Source: Amanita rubescens (Eukaryota > Basidiomycota > Agaricomycetes > Agaricales > Amanitaceae). Taken from it: DNA of 64,000 nt. Under the pieces are notes generated by a model that saw nothing but the letters and a program-made list of their open reading frames with translations, did no database searches and had not been told where the DNA came from. Every line of letters begins with the position of its first letter. Within the stretch, counting starts at the first letter, position 1. The position numbers and the translations under genes were made by a program. Positions 10,345-21,830 of this stretch are shown here, piece by piece. The stretch is from assembly GCA_015039365.1 (NCBI GenBank), contig WION01000090.1, positions 62,001-126,000 of the forward strand, given 5' to 3'.

Positions 10345-12766
10345 ATGTCTTTGCCGCAAATAAAACCTTATAACGGATCTCAAAGGAAACTCATTATTTC
10401 GCTTGACATTGGCACGACCTTCAGTGGCGTCTCCTACGTGTTCTTGAGACCCCACGAAACGCCCGTGATTCATGGCGTTACCCAGTGAGTTGCCGTTCTA
10501 GTGGTAAGCAAACAGCTCATCTTGGAGTTCATTTCCAGGTTCCCTGGCCAAGCAGTCGGCGGTGACTCCAAGATACCCAGTGTCGTTTGTTACGACAGGT
10601 GTGGAAATCTTGTTGCTGTTGGCTCGGAAACGGATGTAGAGACCAATCATGAACTTTTGGAAGTTGAAGATCTTATTCGAGCGGAATGGTGTGCTTCGAC
10701 TCTCTATTAGCCGCTTCTCTCCTAATACGGTGATATAGGTTTAAGTTACATCTTCGACCAGCTCATCTTGTTGCTGAGCAAGGGTTCAATGACGAACAAA
10801 TACCTCGCCTTCCCGGGAACAAGACAGCCATCGACATCTTCAGTGACCTGTTGAGATACATGTATGAATCCACAACGCAGTATATCCGACAACGACAAGG
10901 CCGTGACATGTTAGCATCTGTTGGGAACAACATTGAGTTCGTCCTCAGTCACCCCAATGGCTGGGAGGGTAAACAGCAGTCCGAAATGCGCCATGCGGCA
11001 ATCAATGCAGGGTTGGTCAATGCAAATGAAGCCTTGGAACGAATCAGCTTCGTGACCGAAGGCGAGGCCAGTCTTCATTTTTGCCTAAGCAAAATCCCTG
11101 ATATTTTCAAGAAATACGTAGGTCAATTCTTCTACAGTGTCCCACTTGTTGACTCGTGACAGGCCAATGACGGCATACTAGTCGCTGACTGTGGAGGAGG
11201 AACCGTGGACATTAGTTCATATGCGCGGTCGAAGTCAATGACGTTGGGGAGCAAGTTCAAAGAAATCGCTCCGGCTGAGTGTACGGGTGCTTCTTGTTCC
11301 ATAGCTCAATACTTACGTTTCTTCAGGTCTTTTGCAGGGCTCGGTCTTTGTCACTCATAGAGCGCAAAATTTTCTGACGGGTCAGCATAACCACGTATGA
11401 GACGTACTTGATCTAATCATGATTTCTAGAGAAGCTTCGTGGATCGCCGTTCGGAACGAAGAGAGACATAGAGGTTATGACCAGGTATTTCGATAAAATA
11501 ACGAAACCTGGCTTTAGGGGACCTTCGAGATCATACTTTATACCTTTTGGCCGAAATGAGAATGATCCAGAACACGATATTCGATCTGGAAGTATCAAAC
11601 TCAATGGGTAAACTGCGTCTACCGTATGTTTGATATACTATAATAAATTTCGCTGCATCTAGCGTCGACATTGCAAAATTTTTCGAACCTGCCATAGAGA
11701 AAATTATCAAAGCCATCGAAGAACAAACCAGCAAGGCGACGACAAATATCAGAGTACGTCCCAAGGAAGTTGGATGTGTCATAGTCATAGCTCACAGCTT
11801 GACGTATAGGCTATATTTATGGTCGGAGGGTTTGCCACCTCCGATTATCTGTTTTCCAAATTGGAGGATCATTTCGGGCCGAAGGGTATCGACATCCTGA
11901 GACCAGACGCTTATCTGTGAGCAAAAAACACCTTTCTTCACATCCGTTAGTTTAACACTCTTGTATCAGAAACAAAGCCGTCGCAGAGGGTGCTATAATA
12001 TTCACAATCGATCCCTTCGTGTCCAGTCGAGTCTCCAAATATACGTACGGAACTGATTATTCGGTTACCTTCAACCCAAGTCGTCCAGACCACCTTGCCC
12101 GAGCGCATACTTCTTATCAAACCTCCTCTGGGGAAATTTGGGTTCCAGGTGTCTTCGAAGCTATACTGAGAAAGGTCGACTTTACACTTCCATGCCATCC
12201 ATCTACTGACAATTTCAATAGGATACCAAGGTTGAAGAGGAGAAAGAGTTCAGAGCATCTTATATCTTCTACCTTTCTAGCTCTGCGTTTAACTCTCTGT
12301 CTCTGCGAACCTGGTCAGATAAGATTATTTGCTACCGAAGCCGTAATGACAATGCACCTATTTGGATCGATGTCGACCCAGGTGCATAACTCAAGCTGCC
12401 TAGTATACGACTTGTTAACAGTCATTCCACCCAACAGCGCATTTCGTTAATCTTTGTAAAGTTACTGCCGATATGACGAAGGTCAAGAACTCGATTAAGC
12501 CTCAATATAGTCCACACGGCTCCAAGTACTACGCGTTGGAGTTCGACATTGTTCTCCTCCTCGGGTTAACGGAGCTCAAAGCTCAGATAGCATGGATCGA
12601 GAATGTACGTCTTGCCTTTCCCCCATGACGAAACGTCTCTGACGCTGTCAACAGGGAGTAGAAAAACGGTACGTTGACGATTAATTTTACAAACCAAATG
12701 GTTATGTGACTTTGGGGCTTCAGAGGGCCTGTTTCCATCGTTTATGACCCAGATTCCGTTTCTTGA
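10345..12766 (+). CDS. Hsp70-family ATPase, HSPA12-like, array copy 2
   Basis: The closest relative of copy 1, with the same 13-exon plan and strand. The start MSLPQIKPYNG leads into LDIGTTFSGVSY, then GGDSKIPSVVCYDRCGN, LSHPNGWEGKQQ, DCGGGTVDISSYA, MVGGFATSDYLFSKL, NKAVAEGA and LLLGLTELKAQIAWIEN. The microexon is 12655-12668, and the last exon encodes GPVSIVYDPDSVS, ending at 12766. Every exon reads open. Changes against copy 1 include ISLDIGTT for IAFDIGTT and a longer segment (SSSAFNSLSLRTWSDK) before CYRSRN in exon 10. Upstream sequence differs from copy 1, so expression may have diverged. Confidence 0.85.
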
Positions 12767-12859
12767 CAAATTTTATGTCAATTCTCGTCAAATTGTATTT
12801 CAGTTTAAATGTGGTACACCTCATGCCTTACTCCGTGATAACTGATATACTTGGCAATA

Positions 12860-13020
12860 TTCTATGATGGAAGGTCTGTTATGGAACCTTTCCGAATATC
12901 CAAACTAAGCCAAAAGACGGAGATGAAATCCTCGTGCTGTGAAATAATGACCCGCAGCGTTGGGCTCAAGGTGCACACGTGTACGAAGTAGTAATCTTTC
13001 TGAATCATACGTCACCGGTT
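12860..13020. repeat. Dispersed repeat, copy 4 of 4
   Basis: 'ggaacctttccgaatatccaaac.aagc', 'gatgaaatcctcgtgctgtga' and 'ctcaaggtgcac' match 1835-1920 in order. The copy lies about 100 bp after Hsp70-like copy 2, as copy 3 lies after Hsp70-like copy 1, suggesting the Hsp70 gene and this tail were duplicated together. Confidence 0.65.
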
Positions 13021-13227
13021 ACTTCGGTGGTCAACGAATCTCTCGTCGTACCTTTTGCTTTACAAACTGGGAATGCGGCACACAGTGCTTGGTGCAGTCC
13101 AGATACTACGTAGAAAAGTGTACGGCAAAACGTTCTAAATCATAAAATGGAATTGCTTCTCGCAGTTTTTTCGCTCACAATGTGTCGTGAGCGAAATTAC
13201 TGTGAAAAGAAAGCATGGAAAATGTGT

Positions 13228-15595
13228 TTAAGAACTCCTATTACCGACTTTAATCCACTCGTCGTCTGCTGGAGAAGAGCTCAGCAACACTTTTGCCTTC
13301 AGAATGGTTGTCCTGTGCTCGGAGAACTTATATTCCTCGTCGTTGAACACCTTGTCGATGACCGACTTCATGAGACCCATATCTGTCGTACACATGATGG
13401 ATCTGCCGCGCAGTGACTTTGCATCTGTGCTTCTCTCTTCGCTTGCTTCCATCGTATCAGGATCGAATTGGGTACCATACTCTGGCGAGATGATTTCGAT
13501 ATCCCCCGAAAGGACTTCCGCATATATCATCCTGTGCAGATGAAACGTTTTCGAGGCGATGGATTTTAGCGAGTCGCGGTAGATCGACTCCATGGCTGAG
13601 GAAAGTCTAAAAACTGTGCATAATTTCCAAATATTCTTTTTGAAGCTGTCGAAAATGTCTTGATCCGTCACGTCCAGCCCATGACGATAGATAAGGGATC
13701 TCCATTGCCCCGATACGCCCTGGCTCTCTGCGTAAATCAGCTCAGTGTTGACGCCAGAGTACCATATTTACGACCTACCCGCTTTTCTAATTTTGTCATG
13801 CATGTCTTCGAATGTGCTAGACCTTTTACGGCATGGAAGCAACGTCATCAGGACACCGCTGCAGCATGAAATCATGCAGGTCTGTACGGCGTGCACGAGC
13901 ATCGAGTGCTCTCGTTGAGCCTTTGCCCGGAGAACGAGATCGGCGTTGTTCCGCCCAAAAATTTTTCGTAGCACGTCAAAGTCCTGGGTATCAATTGAAC
14001 GCACATCCATGCTATGCTCCCTGGGCGTTTTGTCGAACTCTTCTGCAAGAAGTGCAGCAAACTGGTAGATCTCGTCGTTCAATCGCTCAGTATCTCGAAT
14101 TAAATCTTGACCCGAGACACCATCAGCCGTGTGCGGCGTCAAGGTGCTGGTTGGCACAACGGCGACAGGGTCTGGCCGATCACAACTTGTGGCTTGATGA
14201 AGCTGCCTTTGCATATTTACAAAGTCGGTTCGTAGTGTCTGTAGTACTATTAGGATATGGAATGCAAACAACATCAATTCTTACGTTTATTTGTCGAAGC
14301 AACTCGTCTCGTTCACGCGTAATGTTCAGCAGTTTGAATTGCTGTTCGTTAAACGTATGTTCATATTCTTTTTGCTGAATATTAAAACAGTTACGCAAGG
14401 AATGTTGTAGTTCCACCCTTTCTCTGATTTGCTCGTTGTAGGCTCGGAGTTCGCGCTCGCTCAGGTGGTCCAGGTGATGAAGCATGTCCTCTATTGCGTC
14501 ATCTACGTCTGTGCGCTTTATCGATCAACCGTTAGAAATATGAATGCGTAGTACTTGGTGAATTTACCCGCGGTCCAAGTTCTGCGTCGGATTCAACTAC
14601 AGGAGAGCTTTCATCTCTTCGCGCATACGTGTCGTGTTGAACCGGACCAGCCACGGAACCGTTTCCCCTGCGCTGCATTGGACTATGCTGGCTTTGTATA
14701 TCAGTTTGCGATGCATACATTTGGGTGAACTAACCGGTAGTCCAGGTGGTCCACCGGATTCACCTACGGGAGAGTTATCAGCTCTCGGCGAGCGCACGTC
14801 GCGTTGATGATGGAACGAGTTAGCTGATGACCTGTTTCCGTTGCCTCCAGCTGGACTACTTTTCCGCGAGTTTTTCGGGTTTGGTGTCTCGCTTTGGCGC
14901 CGAGTAGTAGGACCAGTATTTGTAGTAGTAGCATGGGTTGGCCTCATTGAGCTATTTGTCTGAGGGTTTTGCTGGCTTGACACAGTCCTTTGGCTGTTGG
15001 CGGGACCAGAAGCACTTGTGCCCGTAGTGATGGCTGGCAGAGAGGTCACATACGCATATAAGAGCTTGGGTGTCGAACGGTTATGTTCTTCAGATTCTGA
15101 CTTTGGGTTTGGGGTGCCCGATGCGCGCTCTTGGGACGTGGGATATCGGTTCTGATCATTATTATGGGTTGCAGCTTGAGTTGATGCTGTAGTGCGTCGC
15201 GAAATGTAACATATATTTCAGGCTCGGGGAGATATGATACGAACCTGATGTTAACCGTTTGCCATCCGCCGTCGCACTTGGCCAATCGTATCTCAGATTC
15301 TGATACCCCTGTTTAGTGTTGTGTGAGCGGGATTGACTGCGTTGAGGTTGCTGGTCAGCTATGGCGGGAAGTTAATCATAAATGTCAGGATGGGCTGTTG
15401 GCTAGGTCTACGCACTTGGGCCCAATGGCGGACTGTCTCGGCGTGGACGACGTGATGCGTCAATGGGATACGGGTGAGGGGCCATCCGTCTGCAGAACTC
15501 AGGTTAGGAGGGTCAAATTTCAATATGCTTGTGATATTGCCGTAGTTGCTGCGCACGTACTTTGCAATTGCCTCGTGTTCAGCTCCTTCCTGCAT
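13228..15595 (-). CDS. Coiled-coil protein of an agaricomycete-type family, paralog B
   Basis: Function unknown; paralog of 4641-6092. From ATG at 15595 (best candidate) the exons give an N-terminal segment (MQEGAEHEAIAKYVRSNYGN...), a short exon with YQNLRYDWPSATADGKRL, then a long disordered Ser/Asn/Pro/Thr region (about 15190-14740) resembling a scaffold linker. This is followed by an exon present twice in tandem, a strongly charged coiled coil (LSERELRAYNEQIRERVELQ...), a helical domain with LNDEIYQFAALLAEEF and HAVQTCMISCC, and the C-terminal domain with GTQFDPDTM and IMCTTDMGL. Introns near 13680-13780 and 14290-14160 have good splice ends. The matching C-terminal landmarks in both paralogs support a real domain family. 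The 5'-most exon boundaries are less certain than the rest. Confidence 0.6.
14535..14815 (-). repeat. Duplicated exon in paralog B
   Basis: Two diverged units about 170 bp apart each carry an exon with the order (H/S)SP..GNGN/RRGNG, then R.(D/E).SPV.ES, followed by a donor-like site. On the plus strand the match is 'gaatttacccgcggtccaag...' against 'gaactaaccggtagtccagg...' and continues through 'ggattcaactacaggagag' / 'ggattcacctacgggagag'. This is an exon-plus-intron duplication that keeps reading frame. Confidence 0.6.
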
Positions 15596-15803
15596 GTTAA
15601 GAGCCAGAGATAGAGCCAGGGGCGACACGAGGTTGGTATCAGCGATAGCTGTTCAATCACGATTAGGGAAACCTCATACACATGTGAGAAGGAGTGTGAC
15701 AAGCGTATCAGTCAGGGACGGATCCCAAGCCTCTGGATACTAGTAATACACTATCGAACAAATATCAATACATTCGATACAGATTCTCCGCGCAGTCGAA
15801 CTT

Positions 15804-18194
15804 CTAAGTATTTACTGTTGGCGTTACATCGTAAATGATCGAAGCAGGACCCCTAGAACTCGGATAAGCATTCGGTCCTAGTATGGCGTTAGATACGTGT
15901 ATACCGTTTTTTTACACCCTATTTACAGTATCAAGCAAAGGTCGCAGCGAAGTAAGAAATACTCACATCCTCTTTCCATGCTATCTGAGCCTTGAGCTCC
16001 GTCGACCCGAAGAGGAGAATCACATCGTATTCTGCCGTCCAAAATCTAGTTTCGCCACGACGGCGCTTAGGTTGCGATTGAATCGACTTTTTCATCCCAG
16101 AAACATTCGCAGTGACTTGACAGAGATCAACGAAAAACTCTGTTGATTTATGATCGTTAATCTGTGCTCAAGATTTGAAGGCAGTTGACTCACCTGGCTC
16201 CATGTCGATCCAAGCGGGTGCCCTTTTGTTGCGGTTTCGATAACATTTGATTATGACGGACTCGGTCGTCAGCTTGCGAAATTGGGATCTGGTATATTCG
16301 CTAGAATAAGGCAGTGTGAACTCCGTTCCCTCTGACACTTCAGTATCCTATTGACATTAGCAAAGAAGTACTTGATGAAACGTAAAGTGGACCTTTTCTA
16401 GTATTTCCGAGAAGGACTTTGGCAATAAAATCTCTCCAGAGAGTGCCTGGAACGCAGTATGCACGCGTGCGCGATGCTCCGTACATTCTGAATCGTAAAG
16501 AGTGCAACTTTCGATTCCATATGTGTATTTAGCCATTCTACTAGACACAGAATGGTCCAGTGTGAACATAAGAGAGCCCTCTGCAACGGCCTTGGTTCTG
16601 GTGCAAAACTTGTCAATCAATCATCGTAGGACGAAGTACGTCCACCCACAAATAGGCGTCTGGTCTCAGGATAGTGATACCCTTCATCTTGAAATGATCC
16701 TCCAGCTGTGAAAAGAGGTAATCCGAGGTGGAAAATCCTCCGACCATAACGATGACCTATAGATGACGCTCAGTTAGGTCACGCCAAACTGTTATGATCG
16801 CACTTTAACCGCTTTTGTGGCCTTCTTGAATTGTCCTTCGATGGCTTTGATGATGCTTTGAATGGCGGGTTCAAAGAATTTTGCAATCTGTGCCCTGAGA
16901 TGCGAGTTTTATTACAGTTCCGCAATATAAGGTAAGGGCCTACCCATCAACTTTGACGTTGCCATTTCGAATATCAAATTGGGGATCATTCTCTCTCAGA
17001 CCAAAGCGGATGAAAGATAATTTAGAAGACCCTCTAAAACTAGGCTTCGTCGTCTTATCGAAATATCTAGTCATGATATCGATATCTTCCGGTGATCCAA
17101 ATTTCGATCCACGAAGCTTGTCTATATATTCATTAATTTATGACCGTCTTGAGACCGTTTTACATACCTGTTAAAAACGCTTGTGCTCTTCTGTTGACGA
17201 AAATCGAACCCTGCAAAAGACCTGAACAAAAGTAAGCATCGTATCATAGAAAGAGGAAGGGTAGTACATTCTGCTGGGGCTATTTCTTTGAACTGGTTTC
17301 CAGAAGATCGTGCATATGTACTGATATCCACAGTTCCTCCTCCGCAATCAGCGACTAGTATTCCATCATTGCGCTAGCATCATGCCGTCAACAACCGGAT
17401 GAGCGTAACAGAACAATCAACTTACGTATCTCTCTTGAAGCGCATCTGGTATCTTGTTTAGGCAAAAATGAAGACTGGCCTCGCCTTCTGTCACGAAACT
17501 GATCCGCTTCATGGCTTCGGGCTTGCTGGTTACCAGTCCTGCAGAGATAGCTGCATGGCGCATTTCAGACTGTTGCTTCCCCTCCCAGCCATTGGGGTGA
17601 CTGAGGACAAAGTCAATATTGTTATGAAAAGATTCCCACATATTGCCCCCCAGTCGCTGTCGAATGTGCTCCTTTGTGGATTGGTACAAGTATTTCAGGA
17701 GATCACTGAATATGTCGATAACTGTTTTGTTTGGTGGAAGGGCTGGTATATTTTTGACATTGAATCCTTGCTCGGCAGCAAGATGTGGTGGTCGGAGATG
17801 TAGCTTGAACCTATAAGATACTTGAAATACTGGTCTTATGATGACGAGAAAGCGTAGTACCATTCAGCCCTAACGAGATCTTCAACTTCCAAAAGCTCAG
17901 GGTTTACATCTGGGTCAGCTTCTGAGCCAACAGCGACGACGGTTCCGCTTTCATCGTAACAAACCACACTTGGTATCTTGCAGTCGCCGCCACTATTGTG
18001 CTGACCTGGGAATCTGAAAACTTGTCCATTGGCGATTCGACTACTATCAGAGCGGTCACGTACTTGGTAACGCCATGAATTAACGGCAATTCCCTTGGTA
18101 TTAGAACCGCGTAAGAGACGCCACTGAAGGTCGTTCCAACATCGAAAGCAATTATAAGCTTTCTTTGAAACCCGCTATAAGGCTTTGTAGCCAT
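15804..18194 (-). CDS. Hsp70-family ATPase, HSPA12-like, array copy 3
   Basis: First of seven minus-strand copies. Start MATKPYSGFQ, then FDVGTTFSGVSYA, GGDCKIPSVVCYDESG, LSHPNGWEGKQQ, FVTEGEASLHFC, DCGGGTVDISTYA, VGGFSTSDYLFSQL, TKAVAEGS, STELKAQIAWKED. The microexon is 15905-15918 and the last exon encodes GPASIIYDVTPTVNT with the stop at 15804. All exons read open. Departures from the array consensus are the replacement of the usual LFGLTELKAQ by LFGSTELKAQ and a basic stretch KRRRGE in exon 11, so the C-terminal block is drifting. It is convergent with copy 2 through the paralog B gene. Confidence 0.8.
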
Positions 18195-18790
18195 CCTGAC
18201 GTACCGTACCTGAAAAAGACAAGATCAGATATAGACGTGAAAGAGTCTGGGGATTGTGCCCTACGTTGGCGTAATGGTAGGTTACAAGCACCAGTCGCTT
18301 GGGCGGTCTATTCCACGCATTGGATCACATGGTGAAGAGAAACGGCCTTTTGAGTGGTCATGAGAAATGTTGATACGGCCCGGGGCCCGTCCGAGTCACT
18401 AAAGAAGCACTGAAGCATAGCTTCCCTGGTCCTAGATCTCCGATGAATCCGCTTTCAGATCTGGAGAACAAACAACTACCGTAAGAATGTGTGACCCGTT
18501 CTGCTCTCAAGTGCTAGGGACATTACATTGTTATTGTTGCGGCTGCCAGCGCATACCCCCGGGACTCTGCATACCAATTGTGACTAGAATATAATGACGC
18601 GTGGCGACACAATATATAGCTGCTTACCTACTCGAAACGTTTCACGCCGGCTTATGTGAGCACACAGCATGTCAATGTCAGGATTGGATTGGACCCGGTA
18701 ATTTGGACACTGAAGTACTGTTACAATTATCAATACATTCGACACAAAGATATCGTCAAAGTTGCGTTTTTCTCAATTTGGCAGGAACGA
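18195..18790. other. Spacer between copies 3 and 4
   Basis: Promoter side of copy 3 and 3' flank of copy 4. No credible gene. The ORF at 18601-18843 overlaps the last exon of copy 4 in antisense and shows no motif. Confidence 0.4.
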
Positions 18791-21196
18791 TTAGACGTCC
18801 GCTGTTGAAGCTACATCATACACGATGTATGCCGGTCCCCTGACGCTCTCAATGAGTATATGGAATCATAAAGTTTGTGGTAAACGTACCGTTTTTCTAC
18901 TCCCTATTGTACAGCGTTAGAAGCATCCTGTACGGGGAAACCTATGACTCACATTATGTTTCCATGCTATTTGAGCTTTGAGCTCTGTTAACCCGAAAAG
19001 GAGAACAACGTCGAAATCCACATCATAGTACTTGGCACCAAAGTGATTCTTCTTAGGCTGAATGGAGCTCTTGAGCTTGGTCATATCGGCAGTGATCTCA
19101 CAAAGATTGGCAAAATGGTCTGTGGAGAAACCTTCGTTTGCCTGGGTATCTGACAGGGCGACTGGTCACACACCTGGGTCTAGATCGATCCAAGCAGGAG
19201 GTTTATCCCTACGGTTTCGGTAACATATGATGTCAACCGCCTTCGTTTTCAGTGCACGGAACTGGGACTTGTTAAGGACATTGTAAAAAGATGCTCTGAA
19301 TTCCGTCTCCTCTGAAACCTCGGTATCCTGTTGAAAATTATCAGAGGACAAATAGAGCATAAAAGCATCAAGTTGACCTTGTGTAGTATCGCCGAGAAAC
19401 GGTTCGGGACCCAGACCTCCCCGGCGATGGTATCAAAACAAGTGTGCTCTCGTGCAAGATGGTCTGCACGATTTGGGTTGAAATCAGTACAACTTTCGAT
19501 TCCGTACGTGTATCTGGAAACTCGACCAGATACAGAATGATCGAGTTTGTATATAATAGAACCCTCTGCGACTGCTTTGTTTCTGATAAAAGAGCGTTAA
19601 AGTTAAATGACGCGAAACATTGGTTCTGCTCACAAATAAGCGTCTGGCCTTAAAATGTCGATATCCTTCGTCTTAAAATGCTCTTCCAATTTGGAAAACA
19701 GATAATCGGAGGTAGCAAATCCTCCGACTAGAAAGATTCGCCTACGTGTTAAGCTGTGAGTTACGAGACATCAAAGTTCTCTAAAACGCACTTTAATCTT
19801 TTTCGCTGCTTTCCTGGACTGCTCTTCGATAACGTTGATGATGTTCTTTATGGCAGGTTCAAAGAAGTTCGCAATGTCAGAGCTGAAATATAATCAGGTG
19901 TTTTTTCAAAAAGTTCATTGATCATGGTAAACGCTTACCCATTGAGTTTGATGCTGCCAGATCGAATATCATATTGTGGGTCATTCTCGCTTCGACCAAA
20001 GCGAACAAAATATGGTTTTGACGACCCTTTGAAGCTGGGCTTTGTCGTTTTGTCAAAATACCTGCTCATGACCTCAACGTCTTCTGGGATTCCGAATTTC
20101 GATCCACGGAGCTTTTCTGCAGACTTTTAGATCATAGATATTTCGGGTTTCATTAAGCTGACCTGTCAAAAACGCTTGCGCTCTACGGGTGACAAAGAAC
20201 GAGCCCTGTAAAAGGCCTGAGGAGAAGTAAGTATTGAGCTAAGAACTAAGGATGCGGCACTGGTACACTCAGCCGGGGAGATTTCTTTGAATTTGTTGCC
20301 CAAAGACCGGGCATATGTACTGATATCCACAGTTCCTCCTCCACAGTCGGCGACTACTATTCCATCATTAGCCTGTCCTCGGTCAGTTAGTTGAACACCT
20401 GCAGTAGAAATGACCTACGTATTTCTGGAGAGCGGCGGGAATCTTGTTTAGGCAGAAATGAAGACTCGCCTCGCCTTCCGTGACGAAGCTTATTCGATCC
20501 GTGGCTTCAGATGCGTTGGCCACCAATCCTGCAGTAATTGCCGCTCGGCGCATTTCGGATTGTTGTTTACCCTCCCAGCCGTTGGGGTGACTGAGGATAA
20601 ACTCGATGTTGGTCCCGACAGATTCCCAAATATCATCCCCTTGGCGTTCTCGAATATACCGCTTTGTAGATTTATACATGTATGTCAGAAGATCGCTGAA
20701 GATGTCGATAACAGTCTTGTTCCGAGGAAGGGGAGGTATGTCTTTAACATTGAAGCCTTGCTCAGTAATGAGATGAGGCGGTCGGAGATGCAACTTGAAC
20801 CTGTTTTTTTATGTCAGAAGAGAGACTGCTGGTAACGAGTCGATACACACCATTCAGCCCTAACAAGACCCTCGACTTCCAGAAGCTCAGGATTGGTATC
20901 TTCGTCGGTCTCCGAACCAACAGCGACAACGTGCCCATTCTCATCGTAACAAACCACACTTGGTATCTTGGAATCACCGCCGACCTTCTGCTGAGAAGGA
21001 AATCTGGAATGAAGTCGTGAGCCGTTCCGGAACTTGCCCCTACAGCGGCAACTCACTGGGTGACGCCTTGAATTATAGGTGGTTCTCCTGGAATTAAAAC
21101 CACGTAGGAAACGCCACTGAAGGTGGTGCCAATATCAAATGCAATTATGAGTTTCCTTTGAAGTCCGTTATAAGGCTTTCTTTGTGGTGCAGACAT
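18791..21196 (-). CDS. Hsp70-family ATPase, HSPA12-like, array copy 4
   Basis: Start MSAPQRKPYNGLQRK, then IAFDIGTTFSGVSYV, GGDSKIPSVVCYDENG, IEFILSHPNGWEGKQQ, DCGGGTVDISTYA, VGGFATSDYLFSKLEEHF, NKAVAEGS, YTYGIESC, LLFGLTELKAQIAWKHN. The microexon is 18890-18903, and the last exon GPAYIVYDVASTADV ends at 18791. All 13 exons are open with canonical splice ends. This copy is near the array consensus and makes a good reference for measuring damage in copies 6 and 7. Confidence 0.85.
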
Positions 21197-21830
21197 AGCT
21201 GAGCGTAGTAGGGTGTCACGGTCGTGTGGTCACTAGTATTGCCAGTAGCGTCAAGATACCATGCCGAAAGCTGTTTGCTGGTACCCACGATTACAATTCA
21301 CGACCAATGCAACAAAAGGACACAGCCTAGTAGTTGAGCCATGGTTCTGGTCCACCAGCGGTATCCGGGATCCTGTTTAGCCACGTGTCCATCGCGATCG
21401 GATCATCGATCATCGCCGCGGCCTGCTTACCATTGTCATCTCTCGAAATATGCACTGGTCTTGCATAAAGTTCTCACAGCTTGGAAAGTACATTATCATG
21501 CTTTTGTCTTTGCATAATCATGCCAACTCAAATGTTTTATGTACGCTTCTGATAGCAAAAATCCATCTAACACATTTACTACACGGAACGATCGGAGATC
21601 TAAATCTCGATCTAGGATTGTGGTCTGGATCAGCAAACGACTTCCATTGGAATCGACAATTAGCTGTAAAATCCGACAATTGCCTATATTACATATGATA
21701 TATGATGGGAGGACTGGATCGGGGAACAAAGCGAGGTAGTAAATGAAAATCGTTAGCGGACGTTGAACGTGGTAGACGATACCAGCCAGAATGGACAAGG
21801 CTTGACAAATATAGGAGTCTTTGCATCGGG
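21197..21830. other. Spacer between copies 4 and 5
   Basis: Promoter side of copy 4. ORFs of 66-100 codons on both strands (21450-21798) overlap each other and lack motifs. No repeat family was recognised apart from the GC-rich piece that belongs to the end of copy 5. Confidence 0.4.

Noticed and set aside
17468..17803. Plus-strand ORF antisense to Hsp70-like copy 3 (and the similar one at 20458-20835)
   Set aside because: It is the shadow of the highly conserved exon 3 on the other strand and recurs in each copy for that reason.
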